DNA of 64,000 bases from Oasisia sp. SBJ-2009 (GCA_964017155.1 OZ024857.1:32779542-32843541), one strand, 5' to 3'; shown: positions 43,701 through 56,700, counted from the first letter of the stretch. Translations and numbers: made by a program. The notes: generated by a model from the letters alone, not told the origin.

Positions 43701-46492
43701 TGGGTGGAGTGGGGAGGTTGTGTCAAGTGGGGAGGTTGGGTGGAGTGAGGAGGTTGGGTGGAGTGGGGAATTTGAGTGGAGTGGGGAGGTTGGGTGATTT
43801 GGGGAGGTTGGGTGCAGTGGGGAGGTTGGGTGAAGTGGGGAGGTTGGGTGAAATGGGGAGGTTGGGTTGAGTGGGAAGGTTATTTGAAGTGGGGAAGTTG
43901 TGTGGAGTGCGGAGGTTGGGTGGAGTGCGGAGGTTGGGTGAAGTGGGGAGGTTGGGTGGAGTGGGGAGGTTTGGTGGAGTGGGGAGTTTGGGTGGAGTGG
44001 GGAGGTTGGGTGATGTGGGGAGGTTGGGTGAAGTGGGGAGGTTGGGTGGAGTGGGGAGGATGGGTGAAGTGGGGAGGTTGGGTGGAGAGTGGAGGTTGGG
44101 TGGAGTGGGGAGGTTCGGTGGAGTGAGGAGGTTGGGTGCTCTGGGGAGGTAGGGTGAAGTGAGGAGGTTGGGTGGAGTGATGTATTGGGTGGAGTGGGGA
44201 GTTTGAGTGGAGTGGGGAGGTTGGGTGATTTGGGGAGGTTGGGTGGAGTGGGCAGGTTGGGTGATGTGGGGAGGTTGGGTGAAGTGGGGAGGTTGGGCGA
44301 AGTGGGGAGGTTAGGTTGAGTGGGGAGGTTGTATGAAGTGGGGAAGTTGTGTGGAGTGCGGAGGTTGGGTGGAGTGCGGAGGTTGCATGGAGTGCGGAAG
44401 TTGGGTGGAGTGCGGAGGTTGGGTGAAATGGGGAGGTTGGGTGGAGTGGTGTGGTTGGTTGGAGTGCGTAGGTTGGGAGGAGTGGGGACGTTGGGTGGAG
44501 TGCTGATGTTGGGTGGTGTTCGGAGGTTGGGTGGAGTGCGGAGGTTGGGTGGAGCGCGGAAGTTGCGTGGAGTACGGAAGTTGAGTGGTGTGCGGAAGTT
44601 GGGTGGAGTGCGGAAGTTGGGTGGAGTGCGGAAGTTGGGTGGAGTGCGGAGGTTGGGTGGAGTGCAGAGGTTGCATGGAGTGCGGAAGTTGGGTGGAGTG
44701 GGGAGGTTGGGTGAAGTAGGGAGGTTGGGTGAAGTGGGGAGGTTGGGTTGGGTGTGGAGGTTGGGTGGAGTGGGGAGGTTGGGTGGAGTGAGGAGGATGG
44801 GTGGAGAGGGGAATTTTAGTGGAGTGGTGAGGTTGGGTGATTTGGGGAGGTTGGGTGCAGTGGGGAGGTTGGTTGATGAGGGGAGGTTAGGTGAAGTGGG
44901 GAGGTTGGGTGAAATTGGGAGGTTGGGTTGAGTTGGGAGGTTGCATGGAGTGCGGAATTTGGGTGGAGTGCGGAGGTTGCATGGAGTGCGGAAATTGGGT
45001 GGAGTGCAGAAGTTGGGTGGAGTGCGGAGGTTGGGTGAAGTGGGGAGGTTGTGTGGAGTGGGGAGGTTGGGTGGAGGGCGGAGGTTGGGTGGAGTGGGGA
45101 GGATGGGTTGAAGTTGGGAGGTTGGGTGGAGTGGTGTCGTTGGGTGGAGTGCGTAGGTTGGGAGGAGTGGGGAGGTTGGGTGGAGTTGGGAGGTTGGATG
45201 GCGTGGGGAGGTTCGGTGGAGTGGGGAGGTTGGGTGGAGTACTGAAGTTGGGTGGTGTTCGGAGGTTGGGTGGAGTGCGGAGGTTGGGTGGAGCGCGGAA
45301 GTTGCGTGGAGTACAGAAGTTGGGTGGTGTGCGGAAGTTGGGTGGAGTGCGGAAGTTGGCTGGAGTGCTGAGTTTGGGTTGAGTGCAGAAGTTGGGTGGA
45401 GTGCGGATGTTGGGTGGAGTGCGGAAGTTGTTTGGAGTGCGGAGATTGGGTGGAATGCGGAGGTTGGATGGAGTGCGAAGGTTGGGTGAAGTGGGGAGGT
45501 TGGGTGGAGTGGGGAGGTTGGGTGAAGTGGGGAGGTTGGGTGGAGTGAGGAGGTTTGGTGAAGTTGGGAGGTTGGGTGAAGTGGTGAGGTTGGGTGAAGT
45601 GGGGAGGTTGGGTGGAGAGGGGAGGTTGCGTGGAGTGAGGAAGTTGGGTGGAGTGGGAAGGTTGGGTGGAGTGCGGAAGTTGTGTGGAGTGCGGAGGTTG
45701 AGTGGAGTGCGGAGGTTCGATGGAGTGCGGAAGTTGGGTGGAGTGCGGAGGTTGGGTTGAGTGCGGAAGTTGGTTCGAGTGCGGAGGTTGTTTGGAATGC
45801 GGAGGTTTGGTGAAGTGGGGAGGTTGGGTGAAGTGTGGAGGTTGGGTTGAGTGCGAACTTTGGTTGGAGTGCGGACGTTGGGTGGAGTGGGGAGGTTGGG
45901 TGAAGTAGGGAGGTTGGGTGAAGTGGGGAGGTTGGGTGGAGTGGGGAGGTTGGGTGGAGTGGGGAGTTTGGGTGGAGTGGGGAGGTTGGGTGATGTGGGG
46001 AGGTTGGGTGAAGTGGGGAGGTTGGGCGGAGTGGGGAGGATGGGTGAAGTGGGGAGGTTGGGTGAAGTGGGGAGGTTGGGTGGAGAGTGGAGGTTGGGTG
46101 GAGTGGGGAGGTTCGGTGGAGTGGGGAGGTTGGGTGCTCTGGGGAGGTACGGTGAAGTGGGGAGGTTGGGTGCAGTGATGAGGTTGTTTGGGGTGGGGAG
46201 ATTGGGTGGAGTGGGGAGGTTCGGTGAAGTGGGGAGGTTGGGTGGAGTGGGGAGCTTGGGTGGAGTGCGGAAGTTGTGTGGAGTGCGGAGGTTGGGTGGA
46301 GTTCGGAGGTTGGATGGAGTGCGGAAGTTCGGTGGAGTGCGGAAGTTGGGTGTAGTACGGAAGTTGGGTGGAGTGCGGAGGTTGGGTGGAGTGCGGAAGT
46401 TGGTTCGAGTGCGGAGGTTGGGTGGCGTGCGGAGGTTGGTTGGAAGGCGGAGGTTTGGTGATGTGGGGAGGTTGGGTGGAGTTGGGAGGTTG
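39417..46492 (+). repeat. ~7.1-kb super-repeat, copy 1 (7,076 bp)
   Basis: This copy matches 46493-53717 at a constant offset of 7,076 bp for the first ~4.5 kb, then 7,094, 7,112 and finally 7,225 bp. The left edge is fixed by A at 39416 against G at 46492. It contains HOR segments such as 40732-41745, 42712-43473 and 43529-43870, each with a counterpart in copy 2. Copy 1 lacks two single monomers and a 113-bp segment (six monomers plus 5 bp, including a 23-bp monomer) that copy 2 has. No gene is visible. Confidence 0.85.
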
Positions 46493-49400
46493 GGTGAAGT
46501 GTGGAGGTTGGGTTGAGTGCGAACTTTGGGTGGAGTGCGGAGGTTGGGTGGAGTGGGGAGGTTGGGTGAAGTACAGAGGTTGGGTGAAGTGGAGAGGTTG
46601 GGTGGAGTGGGGAGGTTGGGTGAAGTGGGGAGGTTGGGTGGAGTGAGGAGGTTGGGTAGAGTGGGGAGATTGGATGAAGTGGGGAAGTTTGGTGGAGTGG
46701 GGAGGTTGGGTGAAGGGCGGAGGTTGGGTGTAGGGCGGAGGTTGGGTGGAGTGGGGAGGTTGCTTGTGGTGGGGAGATTGGGTGGAGTGGGGAGGTTCGG
46801 TGAAGTGGGGAGGTTGGGTGGAGTGGGGAGGTTGGGTGGAGTGCGGAAGTTGTGTGGAGTGCGGAGGTTGGGTGGAGTACGGAAGTTGGGTGGAGTGCGG
46901 AGGTTGGGTGGAGTGCGGAATTTGGTTCGAGTGGGGAGGTTGGGTATCGTGAGGAGGTTGGTTGGAAGGCGGAGGTTTGGTGAAGTGGGGAGGTTGGGTG
47001 GAGTTGGGAGGTTGGGTGAAGTGTGGAGGTTGGGTTGAGTGCGAACTTTGGGTGGAGTGCGGAGGTTGGGTGGAGTGGGGAGGTTGGGTGAAGTAGGAAG
47101 GTTGGGTGAAATGGGGAAGTTGGGTGCAGTGGGGAGGTTGGGTGGAGTGGGTTTTTTAGGTGGAGTGGGGAGGTTGGGTGGAGTGGGGAGGTTGTGTGAA
47201 GTGGGGAAGTTGGGTGGAGTGGGAAGGTTGAGTGCAGTGAGGAGGTTGGGTGGAGTGGGGAGTTTGAGTGGAGTGAGGAGGTTGGGTGATTTCGGGAGGT
47301 TGGGTGGAGTGCGGAGGTTGGGTGAAGTGGGGAGGTTGGGTGGAGTGGGAAGGTTGAGTGGAGTGAGGAGGTTGGGTGGAGTGGGGAGTTTGAGTGGAGT
47401 GAGGAGGTTGGGTGATTTCGGGAGGTTGGGTGCAGTGGGGAGGTTGGGTGATGTGGAGAGGTTGGGTTGAGTGGGAAGGTTGTATGAAGTGGAGAAGTTG
47501 TGTGGAGTGCGGAGGTTTATGTGGATTGCGGAGGTTGCATGGAGTGCGGAAGTTGGGTGGAGTGCGGAAGTTGGGTGGAGTGCGGAGGTTGGGTGAAGTG
47601 GGGAGGTTGGGTGGAGTGGGAAGTTTGGGTGGAGGGCGGAGGTTGGGTGGAGTGGTGTGGTTGGGTGGAGTGGGGAGGTTGGGTGGAGAGTGGAGGTTGG
47701 GTGGAGTGGGGAGTTTCGGTGGAGTGGGGAGGTTGGGTGCTCTGGGGAGGTACGGTGAAGTGGGGAGGTTGGGTGCAGTAATGAGGTGGGTGGAGTGGGG
47801 AGTTTGAGTGGAGTGGGGAGGTTGGGTGTTTTGGGGAGGTTGGGTGGAGTGGGGAGGTTGGGTGATGTGCAGAGGTTGGGCGAAGTGGGGAGGTTGGGTG
47901 AAGTGGGGAGGTTGGGTTGAGTGGGGAGGTTGTATGAAGTGGGTAAGTTGTGTGGAGTGCGGAGGTTGGGTGGAGTGGGGAGGTTGTATGAAGTGGGTAA
48001 GTTGGGCGAAGTGCGGAAGTTGGGTGAAGTGCGGAGGTTGGGTGAAATGGGGAGGTTGGGTGGAGTGGGGAGGTTGGGTGGAGGGCGGAGGTTGGGTGGA
48101 GTGGGGAGGATGGGTTGAAGTGGGGAGGTTGGGTGGAGTGGTGTGGTTGGTTGGAGTGCGTAGGTTGGGACGAGTGGGGAGGTTCGGTGGAGTTGGCAGG
48201 TTGGATGGCGTGGGGAGGTTCGGTGGAGTGGGGAGGTTGGGTGGAGTGCTGAAGTTGGGTGGTTTTCGGAGGTTGGGTGGAGTGAGGAGGTTGGGTGGAG
48301 CGCGGAAGTTGCGTGGAGTACGGAAGTTGGGTGGTGTGCAGAAGTTGGGTGGAGTGCGGAAGTTGGGTGGAGTGCGGAAGTTGGGTGGAGTGCTGATGTT
48401 GGGTGGAGTGCGGAAGTTGTTTGGAGTGCGGAGATTGGGTGGAATGCGGAGGTTGGATGGAGTGCGAAGGTTGGGTGAAGTGGGGAGGTTGGGTGGAGTG
48501 GGGAGGTTGGATGAAGTGGGGAGGTTGGGTGGAGTGCGGAAGTTGGGTGGAGTGGGGAGGTTGGGTGAAGGGCGGAGGTTGGGTGTAGGGCGGAGGTTGG
48601 GTGGAGTGGGGAGGTTGCTTGGGGTGGGGAGATTGGGTGGAGTGGGGAGGTTCGGTGAAGTGGGGAGGTTGGGTGGAGTGGGGAGGTTGGGTGGAGTGCG
48701 GAAGTTGTGTGGAGTGCGGAGGTTGGGTGGAGTGCGGAAGTTGGTTCGAGTGCGGAGGTTGGGTGGCGTGCGGAGATTGGTTGGAATGCGGAGGTTTGGT
48801 GAAGTGGGGATATTGGGTTGAGTTGGGAGGTTAGGTGAAGTGTGGAGGTTGGGTGGAGTGGGGAGGTTGGGTGAAGTGGGGAGGTTGGGTGGAGTGAGGA
48901 GGTTGGGTAGAGTGGGGAGGTTGGGTGAAGTAGAGAGGTTGGGTGAAGTGGAGAGGTTGGGTGGAGTGGGGAGGTTGGGTAGAGTGGGGAGGTTGGGTGA
49001 AGTGGGGAAGTTTGGTGGAGTGGGGAGGTTGGGTGAAGGGCGGAGGTTGGGTGTAGGGCGGAGGTTGGGTGGAGTGGGGAGGTTGCTTGGGGTGGGGAGA
49101 TTGGGTGGAGTGGGGAGGTTCGGTGAAGTGGGGAGGTTGGGTGGAGTGGGGAGGTTGGGTGGAGTGCGGAAGTTGTGTGGAGTGCGGAGGTTGGGTGGAG
49201 TTCGGTGGTTGGATGGAGTGCGGAAGTTGGGTGGAGTGCGGAAGTTGGGTGTAGTACGGAAGTTGGGTGGAGTGCGGAGGTTGGGTGGAGTGCGGAATTT
49301 GGTTCGAGTGGGGAGGTTGGGTGGCGTGAGGAGGTTGGTTGGAAGGCGGAGGTTTGGTGAAGTGGGGAGGTTGGGTGGAGTTGGGAGGTTGGGTGAAGTG

Positions 49401-52400
49401 TGGAGGTTGGGTTGAGTGCGAACTTTGGGTGGAGTGCGGAGGTTGGGTGGAGTGGGGAGGTTGGGTGAAGTAGGAAGGTTGGGTGAAATGGGGAAGTTGG
49501 GTGCAGTGGGGAGGTTGGGTGGAGTGGGTTTTTAGGTGGAGTGGGGAGGTTGGGTGGAGTGGGGAGGTTGTGTGAAGTGGGGAAGTTGGGTGGAGTGGGA
49601 AGGTTGAGTGGAGTGAGGAGGTTGGGTGGAGTGGGGAGTTTGAGTGGAGTGAGGAGGTTGGGTGATTTCGGGAGGTTGGGTGGAGTGCGGAGGTTGGGTG
49701 AAGTGGGGAGGTTGGGTGGAGTGGGAAGGTTGAGTGGAGTGAGGAGGTTGGGTGGAGTGGGGAGTTTGAGTGGAGTGAGGAGGTTGGGTGATTTCGGGAG
49801 GTTGGGTGCAGTGGGGAGGTTGGGTGATGTGGAGAGGTTGGGTTGAGTGGGGAGGTTGTATGAAGTGGAGAAGTTGTGTGGAGTGCGGAGGTTTATGTGG
49901 ATTGCGGAGGTTGCATGGAGTGCGGAAGTTGGGTGGAGTGCGGAAGTTGGGTGGAGTGCGGAGGTTGGGTGAAGTGGGGAGGTTGGGTGGAGTGGGAAGT
50001 TTGGGTGGAGGGCGGAGGTTGGGTGGAGTGGTGTGGTTGGGTGGAGTGGGGAGGTTGGGTGAAGTTGGGAGGTTGTGTGAAGTGGGGAGGTTGGGTGGAG
50101 TGGGGAGGTTGGGTGAAGTGGGGAGGTTGGGTGAAGTGGGGAGGTTGGATGGAGTGAGGAGGTTGGGTAGAGTGGGGAGGTTGGGTGAAGTGGGGAAGTT
50201 GGGTGGAGTGGGGAGGTTGGGTGAAGGGCGGAGGTTGGGTGGAGGGCGGAGGTTGGGTGGAGTGGGGAGGTTGCTTGGGGTGGGGAGATTGGGTGGAGTG
50301 GGGAGGTTCGGTGAAGTGGGGAGGTTGGGTGGAGTGGGGAGGTTGGGTGGAGTGCGGAAGTTGTGTGGAGTGCGGAGGTTGGGTGGAGTTTCGGAGGTTG
50401 GATGGAGTGCGGAAGTTCGGTGGAGTGCGGAAGTTAGGTGTAGTACGGAAGTTGGGTGGAGTGCGGAGGTTGGGTGGAGTGCGGAAGTTGGTTCGAGTGC
50501 GGAGGTTGGGTGGCGTGCGGAGGTTGGTTGGAAGGCGGAGGTTTGGTGAAGTGGGGAGGTTGGGTGGAGTTGGGAGGTTGGGTGAAGTGTGGAGGTTGGG
50601 TTGAGTGCGAACTTTGGGTGGAGTACGGAGGTTGGGTGGAGTGGGGAGGTTGGGTGAAGTAGGAAGTTTGGGTGAAATGGGGAGGTTAGGTGGAGTGGGG
50701 AGGTTGGGTGGAGTGGGTAGTTTGGGTGGAGTGGGGAGGTTGGGTGACGTGGGGAGGTTGGGTGAAGCGGGGAGGTTGGGTGGAGTGGGGAGGTTGTGTC
50801 AAGTGGGGAGGTTGGGTGGAGTGAGGAGGTTGGGTGGAGTGGGGAATTTGAGTGGAGTGGGGAGGTTGGGTGATTTGGGGAGGTTGGGTGCAGTGGGGAG
50901 GTTGGGTGAAGTGGGGAGGTTGGGTGAAATGGGGAGGTTGGGTTGAGTGGGAAGGTTATTTGAAGTGGGGAAGTTGTGTGGAGTGCGGAGGTTGGGTGGA
51001 GTGCGGAGGTTGGGTGAAGTGGGGAGGTTGGGTGGAGTGGGGAGGTTTGGTGGAGTGGGGAGTTTGGGTGGAGTGGGGAGGTTGGGTGATGTGGGGAGGT
51101 TGGGTGAAGTGGGGAGGTTGGGTGGAGTGGGGAGGATGGGTGAAGTGGGGAGGTTGGGTGAAGTGGGGAGGTTGGGTGGAGAGTGGAGGTTGGGTGGAGT
51201 GGGGAGGTTCGGTGGAGTGAGGAGGTTGGGTGCTCTGGGGAGGTAGGGTGAAGTGAGGAGGTTGGGTGGAGTGATGTATTGGGTGGAGTGGGGAGTTTGA
51301 GTGGAGTGGGGAGGTTGGGTGATTTGGGGAGGTTGGGTGGAGTGGGCAGGTTGGGTGATGTGGGGAGGTTGGGTGAAGTGGGGAGGTTGGGCGAAGTGGG
51401 GAGGTTAGGTTGAGTGGGGAGGTTGTATGAAGTGGGGAAGTTGTGTGGAGTGCGGAGGTTGGGTGGAGTGCGGAGGTTGCATGGAGTGCGGAAGTTGGGT
51501 GGAGTGCGGAAGTTGGGTGGAGTGCGGAGGTTGGGTGAAATGGGGAGGTTGGGTGGAGTGGTGTGGTTGGTTGGAGTGCGTAGGTTGGGAGGAGTGGGGA
51601 CGTTGGGTGGAGTGCTGATGTTGGGTGGTGTTCGGAGGTTGGGTGGAGTGCGGAGGTTGGGTGGAGCGCGGAAGTTGCGTGGAGTACGGAAGTTGAGTGG
51701 TGTGCGGAAGTTGGGTGGAGTGCGGAAGTTGGGTGGAGTGCGGAAGTTGGGTGGAGTGCGGAGGTTGGGTGGAGTGCAGAGGTTGCATGGAGTGCGGAAG
51801 TTGGGTGGAGTGGGGAGGTTGGGTGAAGTAGGGAGGTTGGGTGAAGTGGGGAGGTTGGGTTGGGTGTGGAGGTTGGGTGGAGTGGGGAGGTTGGGTGGAG
51901 TGAGGAGGATGGGTGGAGAGGGGAATTTTAGTGGAGTGGTGAGGTTGGGTGATTTGGGGAGGTTGGGTGCAGTGGGGAGGTTGGGTGATGAGGGGAGGTT
52001 AGGTGAAGTGGGGAGGTTGGGTGAAATTGGGAGGTTGGGTTGAGTTGGGAGGTTGCATGGAGTGCGGAATTTGGGTGGAGTGCGGAGGTTGCATGGAGTG
52101 CGGAAATTGGGTGGAGTGCAGAAGTTGGGTGGAGTGCGGAGGTTGGGTGAAGTGGGGAGGTTGTGTGGAGTGGGGAGGTTGGGTGGAGGGCGGAGGTTGG
52201 GTGGAGTGGGGAGGATGGGTTGAAGTTGGGAGGTTGGGTGGAGTGGTGTCGTTGGGTGGAGTGCGTAGGTTGGGAGGAGTGGGGAGGTTGGGTGGAGTTG
52301 GGAGGTTGGATGGCGTGGGGAGGTTCGGTGGAGTGGGGAGGTTGGGTGGAGTACTGAAGTTGGGTGGTGTTCGGAGGTTGGGTGGAGTGCGGAGGTTGGG

Positions 52401-53717
52401 TGGAGCGCGGAAGTTGCGTGGAGTACAGAAGTTGGGTGGTGTGCGGAAGTTGGGTGGAGTGCGGAAGTTGGCTGGAGTGCTGAGTTTGGGTTGAGTGCAG
52501 AAGTTGGGTGGAGTGCGGATGTTGGGTGGAGTGCGGAAGTTGTTTGGAGTGCGGAGATTGGGTGGAATGCGGAGGTTGGATGGAGTGCGAAGGTTGGGTG
52601 AAGTGGGGAGGTTGGGTGGAGTGGGGAGGTTGGGTGAAGTGGGGAGGTTGGGTGGAGTGAGGAGGTTTGGTGAAGTTGGGAGGTTGGGTGAAGTGGTGAG
52701 GTTGGGTGAAGTGGGGAGGTTGGGTGGAGAGGGGAGTTTGGTGGGGGTGGGGAGGTTGGGTGGAGTGGAGTGGGGAGATTGGGTGGAGTGGGGAGGTTGG
52801 GTGAAGAGGGGAGGTTGGGTGAAGTGGGGAGGTTGGGTGAAGTGGGGAGGTTGCGTGGAGTGAGGAAGTTGGGTGGAGTGGGAAGGTTGGGTGGAGTGCG
52901 GAAGTTGTGTGGAGTGCGGAGGTTGAGTGGAGTGCGGAGGTTCGATGGAGTGCGGAAGTTGGGTGGAGTGCGGAGGTTGGGTTGAGTGCGGAAGTTGGTT
53001 CGAGTGCGGAGGTTGTTTGGAATGCGGAGGTTTGGTGAAGTGGGGAGGTTGGGTGAAGTGTGGAGGTTGGGTTGAGTGCGAACTTTGGTTGGAGTGCGGA
53101 CGTTGGGTGGAGTGGGGAGGTTGGGTGAAGTAGGGAGGTTGGGTGAAGTGGGGAGGTTGGGTGGAGTGGGGAGGTTGGGTGGAGTGGGGAGTTTGGGTGG
53201 AGTGGGGAGGTTGGGTGATGTGGGGAGGTTGGGTGAAGTGGGGAGGTTGGGCGGAGTGGGGAGGATGGGTGAAGTGGGGAGGTTGGGTGAAGTGGGGAGG
53301 TTGGGTGGAGAGTGGAGGTTGGGTGGAGTGGGGAGGTTCGGTGGAGTGGGGAGGTTGGGTGCTCTGGGGAGGTACGGTGAAGTGGGGAGGTTGGGTGCAG
53401 TTATGAGGTTGTTTGGGGTGGGGAGATTGGGTGGAGTGGGGAGGTTCGGTGAATTGTGGAGGTTGGGTGGAGTGGGGAGGTTGGGTGGAGTGCGGAAGTT
53501 GTGTGGAGTGCGGAGGTTGGGTGGAGTTCGGAGGTTGGATGGAGTGCGGAAGTTCGGTGGAGTGCGGAAGTTGGGTGTAGTACGGAAGTTGGGTGGAGTG
53601 CGGAGGTTGGGTGGAGTGCGGAAGTTGGTTCGAGTGCGGAGGTTGGGTGGCGTGCGGAGGTTGGTTGGAAGGCGGAGGTTTGGTGAAGTGGGGAGGTTGG
53701 GTGGAGTTGGGAGGTTG
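46493..53717 (+). repeat. ~7.1-kb super-repeat, copy 2 (~7,225 bp)
   Basis: This is the second copy of the unit at 39417-46492. Insertions relative to copy 1 are one monomer near 51.15 kb, one monomer near 51.5 kb, and 113 bp in 52.72-52.86 kb. The last contains the 23-bp monomer at 52751-52773, which is also present at 35228-35250 and 59402-59424. Since those older copies also have it, the 113-bp difference is more simply a deletion in copy 1. Only scattered single-base differences from copy 1 were noticed in the first 4 kb. Confidence 0.83.
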
Positions 53718-56700
53718 GGTGAAGTGTGGAGGTTGGGTTGAGTGCGAACTTTGGGTGGAGTACGGAGGTTGGGTGGAGTGGGGAGGTTGGGTGAAGTAGG
53801 AAGTTTGGGTGAAATGGGGAGGTTAGGTGGAGTGGGGAGGTTGGGTGGAGTGGGTAGTTTGGGTGGAATGGGGAGGTTGGGTGATGTGGGGAGGTTGGGT
53901 GAAGTGGGGAGGTTGGGTGGAGTGGGGAGGTTGTGTGAAGTGGGGAGGTTGGGTGGAGTGAGGAGGTTGGGTGGAGTGGGGAATTTGAGTGGAGTGGGGA
54001 GGTTGGGTGATTTGGGGAGGTTGGGTGCAGTGGGGAGGTTGGGTGATGTGGGGAGGTTGGGTGAAGTGGGGAGGTTGGGTGAAATGGGGAGGTTGGGTTG
54101 CGTGGGAAGGTTATTTGAAGTGGGGAAGTTGTGTGGAGTGCGGAGTGGAGAGGTGGAGTGGTGTGGTTGGGTGGAGTGCGGAGGTTGGGTGAAGTGGGGA
54201 GGTTGGGTGGAGTGGGGAGGTTGAGTGGAGTGAGGAGGTTGGGTGGAGTGGGGAGTTTGAGTGGAGTGAGGAGGTTGGGTGATTTCGGGAGGTTGGGTGC
54301 AGTGCGGAGGTTGGGTGGTGTGGATAGGTTGGGTTGAGTGGGGAGGTTGTATGAAGTGGAGAAGTTGTGTGGAGTGCAGAGGTTTATGTGGAGTGCGGAT
54401 GTTGCATGGAGTGCGGAAGTTGGGTGGAGTGCGGAAGTTGGGTGGAGTGCGGAGGTTGGGTGAAGTGGGGAGGTTGGGTGGAGTGGGAAGTTTGGGTGGA
54501 GGGCGGAGGTTGGGTGGAGTGGTGTGGTTGGGTGGAGTGGGGAGGTTGGGTGGAGAGTGGAGGTTGGGTGGAGTGGGGAGTTTCGGTGGAGTGGGGAGGT
54601 TGGGTGCTCTGGGGAGGTACGGTGAAGTGGGGAGGTTGGGTGCAGTGATGAGGTGGGTGGAGTGGGGAGTTTGAGTGGAGTGGGGAGGTTGGGTGTTTTG
54701 GGGAGGTTGGGTGGAGTGGGGAGGTTGGGTGATGTGCAGAGGTTGGGCGAAGTGGGGAGGTTGGGTGAAGTGGGGAGGTTGGGTTGAGTGGGGAGGTTGT
54801 ATGAAGTGGGTAAGTTGTGTGGAGTGCGGAGGTTGGGTGGAGTGCGGAGGTTGCATGGAGTGCGTAAGTAGGGTGGAGTGCGGAAGTTGGGTGAAGTGCG
54901 GAGGTTGGGTGAAATGGGGAGGTTGGGTGGAGTGGGGAGGTTGGGTGGAGGGCGGAGGTTGGGTGGAGTGGGGAGGATGGGTTGAAGTGGGGAGGTTGGG
55001 TGGAGTGGTGTGGTTGGTTGGAGTGCGTAGGTTGGGACGAGTGGGGAGGTTCGGTGGAGTTGGCAGGTTGGATGGCGTGGGGAGGTTCGGTGGAGTGGGG
55101 AGGTTGGGTGGAGTGCTGAAGTTGGGTGGTTTTCGGAGGTTGGGTGGAGTGAGGAGGTTGGGTGGAGCGCGGAAGTTGCGTGGAGTACGGAAGTTGGGTG
55201 GTGTGCAGAAGTTGGGTGGAGTGCGGAAGTTGGGTGGAGTGCGGAAGTTGGGTGGAGTGCTGATGTTGGGTGGAGTGCGGAAGTTGTTTGGAGTGCGGAG
55301 ATTGGGTGGAATGCGGAGGTTGGATGGAGTGCGAAGGTTGGGTGAAGTGGGGAGGTTGGGTGGAGTGGGGAGGTTGGATGAAGTGGGGAGGTTGGGTGGA
55401 GTGCGGAAGTTGGGTGGAGTGGGAAGGTTGGGTGAAGGGCGGAGGTTGGGTGTAGGGCGGAGGTTGGGTGGAGTGGGGAGGTTGCTTGGGGTGGGGAGAT
55501 TGGGTGGAGTGGGGAGGTTCGGTGAAGTGGGGAGGTTGGGTGGAGTGGGGAGGTTGGGTGGAGTGAGGAGGTTGGGTAGAGTGGGGAGGTTGGGTGAAGT
55601 AGAGAGGTTGGGTGAAGTGGAGAGGTTGGGTGGAGTGGGGAGGTTGGGTGAAGTGGGGAGGTTGGGTGGAGTGAGGAGGTTGGGTAGAGTGGGGAGGTTG
55701 GGTGAAGTGGGGAAGTTTGGTGGAGTGGGGAGGTTGGGTGAAGGGCGGAGGTTGGGTGTAGGGCGGAGGTTGGGTGGAGTGGGGAGGTTGCTTGGGGTGG
55801 GGAGATTGGGTGGAGTGGGGAGGTTCGGTGAAGTGGGGAGGTTGGGTGGAGTGGGGAGGTTGGGTGGAGTGCGGAAGTTGTGTGGAGTGCGGAGGTTGGG
55901 TGGAGTTCGGTGGTTGGATGGAGTGCGGAAGTTGGGTGGAGTGCGGAAGTTGGGTGTAGTACGGAAGTTGGGTGGAGTGCGGAGGTTGGGTGGAGTGCGG
56001 AATTTGGTTCGAGTGGGGAGGTTGGGTGGCGTGAGGAGGTTGGTTGGAAGGCGGAGGTTTGGTGAAGTGGGGAGGTTGGGTGGAGTTGGGAGGTTGGGTG
56101 AAGTGTGGAGGTTGGGTTGAGTGCGAACTTTGGGTGGAGTGCGGAGGTTGGGTGGAGTGGGGAGGTTGGGTGAAGTAGGAAGGTTGGGTGAAATGGGGAA
56201 GTTGGGTGCAGTGGGGAGGTTGGGTGGAGTGGGTTTTTAGGTGGAGTGGGGAGGTTGGGTGGAGTGGGGAGGTTGTGTGAAGTGGGGAAGTTGGGTGGAG
56301 TGGGAAGGTTGAGTGGAGTGAGGAGGTTGGGTGGAGTGGGGAGATTGAGTGGAGTGAGGAGGTTGGGTGATTTCGGGAGGTTGGGTGGAGTGCGGAGGTT
56401 GGGTGAAGTGGGGAGGTTGGGTGGAGTGGGAAGGTTGAGTGGAGTGAGGAGGTTGGGTGGAGTGGGGAGTTTGAGTGGAGTGAGGAGGTTGGGTGATTTC
56501 GGGAGGTTGGGTGCAGTGGGGAGGTTGGGTGATGTGGAGAGGTTGGGTTGAGTGGGGAGGTTGTATGAAGTGGAGAAGTTGTGTGGAGTGCGGAGGTTTA
56601 TGTGGATTGCGGAGGTTGCATGGAGTGCGGAAGTTGGGTGGAGTGCGGAAGTTGGGTGGAGTGCGGAGGTTGGGTGAAGTGGGGAGGTTGGGTGGAGTGG

